Assembly (NCBI GenBank): GCA_017634825.1
Contig: JAGBMP010000118.1
Span: forward strand, 1 to 37,216
Length of the DNA stretch: 37,216 bases
Direction of reading: 5' to 3'
Source of the DNA: Butyrivibrio sp.
Lineage (GTDB): Bacteria; Bacillota; Clostridia; Lachnospirales; Lachnospiraceae
Every line of letters starts with the position of its first letter. Position 1 is the stretch's first letter. This document shows positions 26,734 through 33,563 of the stretch, one piece after another. Under the pieces are notes generated by a model. It made no database searches, was not told the origin of the DNA, and saw only the letters and a list, made by a program, of their open reading frames with translations. Made by a program: the position numbers and the translations under genes.

Positions 26734-26769
26734 AATCCACTCCCATTCATATAATGGGGGTGGATTTTT
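26734..26769 (+). terminator. Terminator after flotillin, overlapping the next ribosome site
   Basis: AATCCACTCCCATT (26734-26747) pairs with AATGGGGGTGGATT (26753-26766), with one T-G pair, around a 5-base loop and ends in TTT. GGGGGTG (26756-26762) in the second arm would also serve as the ribosome site of the following TTG-initiated gene. Confidence 0.75.
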
Positions 26770-26771
26770 GA

Positions 26772-27545
26772 TTGCAGAAAAAGCATAATGACTATATGAG
26801 TGCAAAAAACATGTCATTTATGCAAATGCTCAGGCTGGCTGTGGCACCGAAAACCATTTATCAGTCAGATGACGGGCACATAGTAATCCTCGACAGGATC
26901 GAGCATAAGAGGCCGGTAAGGCTTCTTTTGTATGACGAAGTGCGGGAATCAGGGGTCTATCTTGATGATAATGGGGACACAGACCCGCTGTTTTACTATA
27001 TGCAGTCGTTAAAAGAGATATCTCTTTTCTATGATGGGCTTGATAAGGTGCTTCTAATAGGCGGCGGTGGTATGGCATTTCCAAGGTATTATACAAGTTG
27101 TGTGCCCGGTGGCAGGATGACTGTTGTTGAGAAGGATGCACGGATGCTGGATCTGGCGCGCAAGTACTTCTCATTCGCAGAGAATGACAGGGTTAAGACT
27201 GTTGTTGGCGACGGAATAAAGCATATCTCGCAGCTTGCACTGGAAATAGCCGCTGATGAAATTGGGAGTGAATCCAAGAAGTATGACTTTATCGTGTTTG
27301 ACGCATTTGAGGGCAGAAAGCCGGTAAAAGAGCTGATCTCAGAGGGAGTGCTCAAGCTGACATATCAGATAACAAGAGCCGATGGCATTCTTGCTATCAA
27401 CATGCTTAACGAATCCGAGGGAGTCATATCAATGCAGACTCACTTATGTCAGGCGATACTAAAGAAAATCTATAAGAATACTAAGATCATCAACTGTCCG
27501 CAGGGCTGGAACTGCATACTGATGGCCTCGGACAGAGAATTATAG
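26772..27545 (+). CDS. Spermidine-synthase-like class I methyltransferase-fold protein
   Basis: 257 residues if started at TTG 26772, which has a GGGGGTG ribosome site 9 bases upstream; the first in-frame ATG (26796) has none, so TTG is preferred but unsure. The core is a Rossmann-like methyltransferase fold: VLLIGGGGMAFPRYY (motif I), MTVVEKDARMLDLARKYF (acidic ribose-binding loop), DRVKTVVGDGIKHI and YDFIVFDAFEG. This is the arrangement of spermidine synthases and their relatives, but many such proteins act on other substrates. It has no signal peptide. A polyamine importer lies in the same window but not next to it. Nitroreductase follows after 27 bases. Confidence 0.82.
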   Translation: MQKKHNDYMSAKNMSFMQMLRLAVAPKTIYQSDDGHIVILDRIEHKRPVRLLLYDEVRESGVYLDDNGDTDPLFYYMQSLKEISLFYDGLDKVLLIGGGGMAFPRYYTSCVPGGRMTVVEKDARMLDLARKYFSFAENDRVKTVVGDGIKHISQLALEIAADEIGSESKKYDFIVFDAFEGRKPVKELISEGVLKLTYQITRADGILAINMLNESEGVISMQTHLCQAILKKIYKNTKIINCPQGWNCILMASDREL

Positions 27546-27572
27546 GGCTGAGATGGCTAAGGAGGCATAATA

Positions 27573-28160
27573 ATGGAAGCATTAGAAGCTATTTTAACAA
27601 GACGTAGCACAAGAAGATATAAGAAAGAGATTCCGGATAAAGAGCTGATAAACAAGGTCATTGAGGCAGGAAGATATGCTCCGAGCGGCTCAAACAGTCA
27701 GACCACGCATTTTATTGTGTTTACGGATGAAGCAGTACTTGCTGAAATGGCGGATCTGGTATGCGGAGAGTTCGCGAAAATGGAGATCAAAGAAGATACC
27801 TATATTTCGTTAAAGAACTCTATAAATGCAGCAAGGAAAGGTGGCTACGTTTTCCATTACGGAGCTCCGGTTTATATTGTTACTGCCAATAAAAAGGGTT
27901 ATGGAAATGCTATGGCAGACAGTGCATGCGCACTGGAGAACATGATGATAGCTGCCAATGCGCTGGACCTTGGTTCATGCTGGATCAATCAGCTTCACTG
28001 GCTTGACGAGAACGAAGAAATTAGGAAATTCATGTACAGATATGGCCTTAATGAAGATGAGACAATAACCGGTGGACTTATCATTGGCTATCCTGAGAGC
28101 GGAGAGCCTGTCAGGGAGCCACTTGAGAGAAAAGGAAATCCGGTAACCTGGGCAAATTAA
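27573..28160 (+). CDS. Nitroreductase-family flavoprotein
   Basis: 195 residues. The N-terminal EAILTRRSTRRYKK and AGRYAPSGSNSQTTHF segments are the FMN phosphate-binding motif of the NfsB/FRP type. GGLIIGYPESGEPV near the C-terminus is the usual end of this fold. The conserved core SACALENMMIAANALDLGSCW is present in the middle and holds the dimer interface. Members reduce nitro compounds, quinones or flavins with NAD(P)H; physiological substrate unknown. AAGGAGG precedes the ATG. Probably in one transcript with the upstream methyltransferase-like gene and the Sel1-like gene downstream. Confidence 0.91.
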   Translation: MEALEAILTRRSTRRYKKEIPDKELINKVIEAGRYAPSGSNSQTTHFIVFTDEAVLAEMADLVCGEFAKMEIKEDTYISLKNSINAARKGGYVFHYGAPVYIVTANKKGYGNAMADSACALENMMIAANALDLGSCWINQLHWLDENEEIRKFMYRYGLNEDETITGGLIIGYPESGEPVREPLERKGNPVTWAN

Positions 28161-28178
28161 AAAGAAAGAGATAGAACC

Positions 28179-28376
28179 ATGAGTAAACAAGACTTATTAG
28201 ATCTTATAGACAAAGCAGGAAAGGGCAGCATAGAAGCAGCCGAAGCCATAGCCGAAGGATACTTCAAAGGGTCTTTTGACGGAAAAAAGAACTTAGAAAA
28301 AGCCAAGAAGTGGGCTTCCTACGCAACAAAACACGGCAGTGAAAAGGCTGCGGAGATACTTACGAAGCTGGATTAA
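28179..28376 (+). CDS. Small Sel1-repeat-like protein
   Basis: 65 residues: essentially one Sel1/TPR-like repeat (AAEAIAEGYFKGSFDGKKN, then LEKAKKWASYATKHGSEKA). Sel1 repeats usually come in arrays and mediate protein contacts; a single repeat with a short N-terminal helix is unusual. AAAGAAAGAG lies before the ATG, and the gene follows the nitroreductase by 18 bases. No catalytic motif. The amphipathic repeat and clean codon pattern support a real gene despite its length. Confidence 0.72.
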   Translation: MSKQDLLDLIDKAGKGSIEAAEAIAEGYFKGSFDGKKNLEKAKKWASYATKHGSEKAAEILTKLD

Positions 28377-28385
28377 AATTCCCTA

Positions 28386-28414
28386 TTACACAACCACAAA
28401 TTTTCTGCTATAAT
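28386..28414 (+). promoter_or_regulatory. Promoter of the DUF2798 gene
   Basis: TTACAC (28386-28391), 17 bases, perfect TATAAT (28409-28414) with an extended TGC just before it. Transcription would start near 28421, leaving a leader of about 120 bases. The leader contains small inverted repeats, CACC/GGTG around 28480-28493 and CCTGG/CCAGG flanking AAGGAG, but I recognise no riboswitch. Confidence 0.75.
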
Positions 28415-28539
28415 CACAACTCGATGCAAAAAATATATGAAGATATTGAGCTGGTATTTATTGGAAACGCACACCCTGTGGTGATAACGAACAACACGCC
28501 TTTGGTCTTCCCCTGGACAATGAAAGGAGAACCCCAGGT

Positions 28540-29019
28540 ATGTTACCACAGAATAAGTTTCAAGATGTAATTTTCACTCTATTCATGGCATTTGTCATGG
28601 TCTATGCAATGATCTGCTACAACATTTCCCTAAGCGTAGGAGGAATGCAGAATTTCGTGTTCCTCGCGGCATTTAAAGAGATCATAATCATGTGGCCTAT
28701 AGCTGTAGCTTTAGAGCTTTTGTTTGTTGGAAAACTGGCGCAGAAACTGGCCTTTAGATTTGTTACACCGGGAAAAGACCCGATGATAATGATTGTACTT
28801 GCTATCTCAGCGATGTCAGTATGCCTGATGTGCCCACTGATGAGCCTTGCAGCAACAATTCTTTTTAAGAATGCCGGCGTAGAGTTTGTGGCAGTCTGGC
28901 TTCAGACAACAGCCCTGAACTTCCCAATGGCGCTCTGCTGGCAGATTTTCTTTGCCGGACCACTTGTTAGAAATGTATTTGGATTCTTTGTTAAGACTAT
29001 TGGAAAAGGGAAACAGTAA
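28540..29019 (+). CDS. DUF2798 family membrane protein
   Basis: 159 residues with about four membrane segments: FTLFMAFVMVYAMICYNISL, IIIMWPIAVALELLFVG, MIIVLAISAMSVCLMCPLMSL-like helix and FPMALCWQIFFAGPLVRNVF. The recurring FxxxMAFxMVxxMxxYN and WQxFxAGPLVR motifs are those of DUF2798, proteins of unknown function that seem to contain two copies of a two-helix unit. AAGGAG lies 10 bases before the ATG. Convergent with a TetR gene, whose stop is 7 bases away; regulation of this gene by that TetR protein is possible but is not supported by an operator here. Confidence 0.85.
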   Translation: MLPQNKFQDVIFTLFMAFVMVYAMICYNISLSVGGMQNFVFLAAFKEIIIMWPIAVALELLFVGKLAQKLAFRFVTPGKDPMIMIVLAISAMSVCLMCPLMSLAATILFKNAGVEFVAVWLQTTALNFPMALCWQIFFAGPLVRNVFGFFVKTIGKGKQ

Positions 29020-29026
29020 TAACTGT

Positions 29027-29614
29027 TTACGAATGATCAAAATACTCCCCGCTAAAGAGCATGTATATCATCTTCTCAAGTTCATCGCAGCTGATCTGTG
29101 ACCTGTTCTTGACGTAGTGCTTGGCGATGGTTGTAAGGCCGGAAGCTACGAAATCAACGGCAAGATCGGCTGACAGAGCACATTCGCCGGCCTTGGCGTG
29201 GGCGTGGCCATAAGCGTGACCGTCATCGTCACCTTCGCCACAACAGCAGTTAAAGCCCTCATACAGGGTCTCCTGCATAAGATAGATGATGTTATTTTTT
29301 TCAAGAAGATCGATGAAATCGCCCTTTTGGACTATAAATGAAGAGAAGCCACGGCTGAGCTCCGACAGCGAAGGGTGTCCTGTGCACTTGCACTCTTCAT
29401 TGGGGTTAAAAGAGTATTCTTTCGACAATATAAATGCAACGATGTTTTCTTTTGAAGAGAACAGCGAATAGAACGTCTGGCGGGAAACGCCGGACTTTTT
29501 GCATATTTCACTGGCTGTGATCTTGGAATATTCCTTTTCTTTAAGCAGTTCATAAAAGCCTTCCGCTATTGTTTTCTGGGAACAAAGGGCGGTTTTATTG
29601 CATCCTTGGTACAT
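29027..29614 (-). CDS. TetR-family regulator with a Cys/His-rich C-terminal loop
   Basis: 195 residues. The N-terminal helix-turn-helix is ITASEICKKSGVSRQTFYSLF (32-52), classic TetR. The C-terminal ligand domain contains CKCTGH (75-80) and Cys123-Cys124-Cys125 followed by DDDGHAYGHAHAKAGEC (His133, 137, 139 and Cys145), a metal-ligand-rich loop not usual in TetR proteins. Ten Cys in all suggest sensing of metal or thiol stress. GAGGAG precedes the ATG. It is divergent from lon; a palindrome and a related second site lie between them. It may repress itself and the lon-side promoter (inference). Confidence 0.88.
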   Translation of the reverse strand: MYQGCNKTALCSQKTIAEGFYELLKEKEYSKITASEICKKSGVSRQTFYSLFSSKENIVAFILSKEYSFNPNEECKCTGHPSLSELSRGFSSFIVQKGDFIDLLEKNNIIYLMQETLYEGFNCCCGEGDDDGHAYGHAHAKAGECALSADLAVDFVASGLTTIAKHYVKNRSQISCDELEKMIYMLFSGEYFDHS

Positions 29615-29638
29615 GAGATCTCCTCTAAAAAATAAACA

Positions 29639-29667
29639 TTGACACCTGTCAAGGTTGGTGATAATAT
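29639..29667 (+). promoter_or_regulatory. Consensus promoter facing lon
   Basis: TTGACA (29639-29644), 17 bases, TAATAT (29662-29667): near-perfect housekeeping promoter directed to lon, starting near 29674. The -35 lies inside the palindrome described separately. Confidence 0.7.
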
Positions 29668-29694
29668 CATGTACATATCTTAGACAAGTGTAAA
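29639..29694. promoter_or_regulatory. Pair of likely TetR operators between tetR and lon
   Basis: Site 1 is TTGACA-CC-TGTCAA (29639-29652), perfect 6-base arms. Site 2 (29681-29694), read on the other strand, is TTTACACTTGTCTA and matches site 1 at 11 of 14 positions. The sites are 42 bases apart, four helical turns, flanking the -10 of the lon-facing promoter and close to the tetR start. TetR proteins usually bind such palindromes next to their own gene. Confidence 0.6.
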
Positions 29695-29702
29695 GGTTTT
29701 GT

Positions 29703-29735
29703 AAAGCGTTCGCTACGAATTCGCTTTATTTTTTT
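29703..29735 (+). terminator. Terminator-like hairpin in the lon leader
   Basis: AAAGCG (29703-29708) pairs with CGCTTT (29722-29727) and TTCG with CGAA around a CTA loop, with a 2-base bulge, followed by ATTTTTTT. If the promoter at 29639-29667 is used, transcripts would stop here at about 60 bases unless the hairpin is prevented from forming. Confidence 0.55.
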
Positions 29736-29744
29736 ACCGGAGCG

Positions 29745-29771
29745 TTAGCACTCGACGGCGCAGAGTGCTGA
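29745..29771. promoter_or_regulatory. CIRCE heat-shock operator before lon
   Basis: TTAGCACTC (29745-29753), 9 bases, GAGTGCTGA (29763-29771). It matches the HrcA operator TTAGCACTC-N9-GAGTGCTAA at 17 of 18 positions. It lies 25 bases before the lon ATG, within the leader, where bound HrcA would block transcription. Confidence 0.88.
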
Positions 29772-29796
29772 CAGCGATTATAAAAGGAGGATAAAC

Positions 29797-32067
29797 ATGA
29801 TAGTAGTTCCTGTATATAATAAACAGCTTATTTCTGAGGGAAATCTATATTTTCAGACAGATGAATTCAAGGTACTGGGAGGAAGAGCCGTTCAGGGAGA
29901 GAAGGTAGTTCTTTTGCAGAACAAGACCTACCAGAAGAGAAGTGAGATGACGGAAGATAATTTCTACCCGATCGGTGTCTCCGGAATCCTAAGTAACATC
30001 AGTTCCGACGGCTATATCGTTGTGAAGGTCAATAACCGCGTGAACATTGACGAGGTTTCGATTGATCCAAGGCACAACATCGAGCTTAGCATCTCAAGAA
30101 GGCCAGACAGTGAAGTGGTGGACCCGGTCAGGGAGAGAGAAGTCCTTACGCGTCTTAAGGAGGAGGTAAAAGACCTTTCCAACAGATTCCAGTACGCCGG
30201 CTTTTTCAACATGATGATCGACAACATGAACACTGTGGGAGAACTCACAGCTGCCGTATCCTACTGGATGAAGAACAGCAATGACGACAAATACAGAATT
30301 CTGGCGGAGGATAGCGCAATAAAGCGCCTCGAGATGATGGAAAAGGCCATTGTTGAGTTCGTTGAGGTGGCCAAGGTAACTACCGACGCTGCCAGCGCTC
30401 AGGAGCAGGAATACAAGGACATGTACCGTGAGTCAGCCATCAAGAAGCAGATGGAATATCTGCAAAAAGAGCTTGATGAGATGCATCCTGAGAATCAGAC
30501 CGACATTCAGAAGTTTGAGAAGAAGATAAATGAGTCCGGCATGAATGAGGATGCTGAAAAAGAGGCCAGAAAGGTTCTGGACAGACTGAGGCAGGAGGGG
30601 AAAAACAGCCCTGAGACAGGCATGCTCTACGACTATCTTGACTTTGTGACAGGTCTTTCCTGGAAAAAGCAGGAAGCAGAATATATCGACCTCTCCGAAG
30701 CTGAGAAGATCCTGAACGAGGACCACTACGGTCTTGATAAGGTCAAAAAGCGCATAATTCAGCAGATTGCCGTTATGAATCTGAAGAAAGAGCAGTCAGG
30801 ATCGATTCTTTTATTCGTAGGTGCACCGGGTACAGGTAAGACCAGTATCGGCAAGAGCATTGCAAAGAGCCTTGGAAGAGAGTATGTCCGCGTAAGCCTT
30901 GGCGGAATCAGGGATGAAGCTGACATCAGAGGACATCGCCGTACCTACATCGGCGCAATGCCCGGAAGGATCATGGATGCCATCAGTAAGAGCGGCGTTA
31001 CAAACCCTGTAATGGTGCTGGATGAGATCGACAAGCTCTCCCAGTCCTACAACGGAGATTCTGCCAGTGCGCTGCTTGAAGTTCTTGACCCTGAGCAGAA
31101 CAACACCTTTACCGACCATTACATGAACGTTCCTTATGACCTTTCGGATGTAATGTTCATTTGCACAGCAAACAGCATAGATACCATACCTGAGCCACTT
31201 CTTAACAGAATGGAAGTGATAAACTTCACGGGCTATACACCTGATGAGAAGCTGAAGATTGCCAGAAAGCATCTTTTACCCAAATCCATGAGCTCCATGG
31301 GAATATCCGAGGATGCGCTGGAGGTATCTGATGAGGTCTTGGAGACGATAATTGAGGAATACACAAGGGAAGCCGGCGTCAGAGGCCTTAGAAAGAGGAT
31401 CGACTCCCTCTGCAGAGGAGCAGCGGTGCTGATCTCCAAGGGAGGACAGGACAAGCTCTCAATCACCAAAGATCAGCTCAGAACGGACCTTGATATGAGA
31501 CCGGTGCACAGAGAGAACGTGCCTGATAAGCAGAAGGCAGGCGTTGTGACAGGAATGGCCTGGACATCAGTAGGTGGCGAGATTCTTTACATAGAGACTC
31601 TTTTCACCAAGGGAAAGGGCGGAATCATCATTACCGGGAAACTTGGCGATGTAATGAAGGAATCGGCGCAGATAGCTGTGAGCCTTGTGAAATCTCTTTT
31701 CCCTGAGAAGGCGAAGCTCTTTGAGGAGAATGACCTTCATATCCACGTGCCTGACGGAGCGGTTCCAAAGGACGGACCATCTGCCGGAATTACCATGACT
31801 ACTGCAATTGCGTCACTGGTAACGGGGCGAGACGTCAATCCCAAGATCGCCATGACAGGAGAGGTTTCCTTAAGAGGCCTTGTTATGCCAATAGGAGGTC
31901 TTCCCGAGAAGCTGATGGCAGCCCTCAGGAGCGGCGTTAAGACAGCATTCATCCCTGCGGAAAATGAGCAGGACCTCATAGATGTTGCCGATGAGGTAAA
32001 AGAGAATCTTCAGATAATCCCGGTTAAGACCGTGGATGAGGTTCTTGAGAGGACAGGAGTTAAGTAA
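29797..32067 (+). CDS. lon: ATP-dependent Lon protease
   Basis: 756 residues, cytoplasmic. An N-terminal LON substrate-binding domain (about 1-190) and a helical linker lead to the AAA+ module with Walker A GAPGTGKT (342-349) and Walker B VLDEID (about 407-412). The serine protease domain has catalytic Ser662 in PKDGPSAG and Lys705 in GGLPEKLMAA, 43 residues apart as in E. coli Lon. It degrades misfolded and regulatory proteins. AAAGGAGG precedes the ATG. Length is on the normal scale. The leader carries a CIRCE site, a promoter overlapping a palindrome and a hairpin, so expression is probably heat-inducible. Confidence 0.97.
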   Translation: MIVVPVYNKQLISEGNLYFQTDEFKVLGGRAVQGEKVVLLQNKTYQKRSEMTEDNFYPIGVSGILSNISSDGYIVVKVNNRVNIDEVSIDPRHNIELSISRRPDSEVVDPVREREVLTRLKEEVKDLSNRFQYAGFFNMMIDNMNTVGELTAAVSYWMKNSNDDKYRILAEDSAIKRLEMMEKAIVEFVEVAKVTTDAASAQEQEYKDMYRESAIKKQMEYLQKELDEMHPENQTDIQKFEKKINESGMNEDAEKEARKVLDRLRQEGKNSPETGMLYDYLDFVTGLSWKKQEAEYIDLSEAEKILNEDHYGLDKVKKRIIQQIAVMNLKKEQSGSILLFVGAPGTGKTSIGKSIAKSLGREYVRVSLGGIRDEADIRGHRRTYIGAMPGRIMDAISKSGVTNPVMVLDEIDKLSQSYNGDSASALLEVLDPEQNNTFTDHYMNVPYDLSDVMFICTANSIDTIPEPLLNRMEVINFTGYTPDEKLKIARKHLLPKSMSSMGISEDALEVSDEVLETIIEEYTREAGVRGLRKRIDSLCRGAAVLISKGGQDKLSITKDQLRTDLDMRPVHRENVPDKQKAGVVTGMAWTSVGGEILYIETLFTKGKGGIIITGKLGDVMKESAQIAVSLVKSLFPEKAKLFEENDLHIHVPDGAVPKDGPSAGITMTTAIASLVTGRDVNPKIAMTGEVSLRGLVMPIGGLPEKLMAALRSGVKTAFIPAENEQDLIDVADEVKENLQIIPVKTVDEVLERTGVK

Positions 32068-32099
32068 AAATAGTACATAATATTCCACTTTTATGCAAA

Positions 32100-32113
32100 T
32101 GTAAACGCTTACA
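32100..32113. promoter_or_regulatory. cre site (CcpA-type operator)
   Basis: TGTAAACGCTTACA fits the catabolite-response consensus TGWAARCGYTWNCW at every position. Its last bases overlap the -35 of the next promoter, a position that would give catabolite repression. LacI-family proteins in general bind such sites, so a regulator other than CcpA is possible. Confidence 0.75.
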
Positions 32114-32137
32114 AGGAATATGTTCAAATGATATAAA
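32109..32137 (+). promoter_or_regulatory. Promoter of the GltD-like gene
   Basis: TTACAA (32109-32114), 17 bases, TATAAA (32132-32137). Start of transcription near 32144, about 37 bases before the ATG. The cre site overlaps the -35. Confidence 0.65.
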
Positions 32138-32180
32138 TGGAACATGAAGCAAAAAGCCTAAAAAAGTGGAGGTGAAAGAT

Positions 32181-33374
32181 ATGTCTGTGCATGTTATCGA
32201 TGAAGCAAACCGTTGTCTACAGTGCCCCAATCCCAGATGCAGGGAGAACGGATGCCCAATTCACACAAACATTCCTGAAATGATACGTCTTTTCAAGGAA
32301 AACCGCATGATGGAAGCTGCGGAGATGCTTTTTGAGAATAATCCGCTCTCCATGATATGTTCCCTTGTGTGCAATCATGGGAATCAGTGCGAGGGAAATT
32401 GTGTGAGAGGCATAAAAGGTGAGCCTGTTCACATCTCCTCCATCGAGAATTACATCTCAGACTCATGCTTTGAGAGACTTGATCTAAAGCCTGCTCCTTC
32501 AAACGGAATGAAAGCAGCTGTTATTGGTGCAGGACCTGCGGGGATCACCATTGCGATAATACTGGCACTTAAGGGCTATTCCATCACTGTTTTCGAGACA
32601 CATGACAAGATAGGAGGAATCCTGCGCTACGGAATCCCGGAGTTCAGGCTCCCCAAGTCGATCCTTGACAGATATTACAAGAAGATGAGGGAACTGGGGA
32701 TCAAGTTCAGACCCAATTTCTCCATCGGAGGCTCTACCGGTATAAAGGATCTTTTAAACGATGGCTATAAGAGCGTCTTTATCGGTACCGGTGCCTGGAG
32801 ACCAAGAAAGCTGGGTGTTCCCGGTGAGACCTTTGGAAATGTTTTTTACGCCATAAACTATCTCAACAATCCGGATGTCTATGAGCTTGGGGACAAGGTC
32901 GCCATAATCGGTGCCGGCAATGCTGCCATGGATGTTGCCAGAACTGCCATAAGACACGGCTCAAAAGACGTTGTTGTCTATGTAAGAGGCGATGAAGTCA
33001 GCGCTTCACCCGAAGAATTTGAATATGCCAAGGTTGACGGCGTGAAATTTGAGTACAGAAAGTCTATTGTCAGGATTGAAGATGACGGACCGGTATTTAA
33101 AGATGATGAGAACGAAGAGCTTCTTGTTCCTGCTGACAGTGTGATAATCGCAATTTCACAGGTTCCGCAGGACAGGATCGTAACCCGTGAAAAAGACCTA
33201 AAGCTCAACGAGAAGGGTAATCTTGCCACGGATTCCAAGGGAGAGACTTCACTTCCGGGTGTTTTCGCATCGGGAGACGTGGTTACGGGTGCCAAGACAG
33301 TTGTTGCTGCAGTTGCAGTATCCAAGCAGATTGCAGAGGATATGGACAGATATATGAAGTCTAAGAAGGACTGA
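32181..33374 (+). CDS. GltD-like NAD(P)-dependent FAD/iron-sulfur oxidoreductase
   Basis: 397 residues from the ATG at 32181, chosen because GTGGAGGTGA lies just upstream; a GTG at 32166 is in frame but falls in that ribosome site. The N-terminus carries two cysteine groups, Cys12/15/20/25 and Cys60/64/70/74, as in the [4Fe-4S] domain of glutamate synthase beta subunits. FAD-binding VIGAGPAG (114-121) and NAD(P)-binding IIGAGNAAMD follow, and SGDVVTGAK closes the FAD domain. No GltB (glutaminase/synthase subunit) is adjacent. Such orphan proteins serve as electron input modules for other dehydrogenases, so calling it glutamate synthase would be unsafe. Monocistronic, under a cre-containing promoter. 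Confidence 0.9.
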   Translation: MSVHVIDEANRCLQCPNPRCRENGCPIHTNIPEMIRLFKENRMMEAAEMLFENNPLSMICSLVCNHGNQCEGNCVRGIKGEPVHISSIENYISDSCFERLDLKPAPSNGMKAAVIGAGPAGITIAIILALKGYSITVFETHDKIGGILRYGIPEFRLPKSILDRYYKKMRELGIKFRPNFSIGGSTGIKDLLNDGYKSVFIGTGAWRPRKLGVPGETFGNVFYAINYLNNPDVYELGDKVAIIGAGNAAMDVARTAIRHGSKDVVVYVRGDEVSASPEEFEYAKVDGVKFEYRKSIVRIEDDGPVFKDDENEELLVPADSVIIAISQVPQDRIVTREKDLKLNEKGNLATDSKGETSLPGVFASGDVVTGAKTVVAAVAVSKQIAEDMDRYMKSKKD

Positions 33375-33488
33375 TAAGGTCTTGGAGATTCCGGCTTACA
33401 CCTTCCTGAGTACCAGTTCCTTTGGCTCTGTACTCTTTTGGCTCTGTTTTTTTGTTTTCGTCTGTATTTTTGTTCGCATCGCTCTAAG

Positions 33489-33545
33489 TTCGCCCGAAAA
33501 AATGTAGAATAGATTGTTTTTTCGCTTGAAAAAATGTAAAATAGA
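33489..33545 (+). repeat. Tandem 25-base direct repeats overlapping the ATPase promoter
   Basis: Copy 1 at 33489-33513 and copy 2 at 33521-33545 share 22 of 25 bases, with the core GAAAAAATGTA. The period is 32 bases, about three helical turns. Copy 2 covers the likely -10. Confidence 0.75.
33514..33542 (+). promoter_or_regulatory. Likely promoter of the DUF4143 ATPase gene
   Basis: TTGTTT (33514-33519), 17 bases, TAAAAT (33537-33542). The start would fall near 33549, about 15 bases before the ATG at 33564, so the leader is very short and holds the GGGGGGCGG ribosome site. Confidence 0.5.
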
Positions 33546-33563
33546 AATACGGGGGGCGGTAAT

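Larger units (their letters stand above)
33375..33563. other. Repeat-containing gap before the DUF4143 ATPase gene
   Basis: No coding sequence seen. Contains an 11-base direct repeat TTTGGCTCTGT (33421-33431 and 33437-33447), T-rich runs and the 25-base repeat pair listed separately. Base composition changes sharply here compared with the flanking GltD-like gene. Confidence 0.6.

Noticed and set aside
28424-28570. 48-codon frame in the DUF2798 leader
   Set aside because: No ribosome site precedes its ATG, which is only a few bases from the expected transcript start, and it overlaps the true gene. The translation shows no family features.
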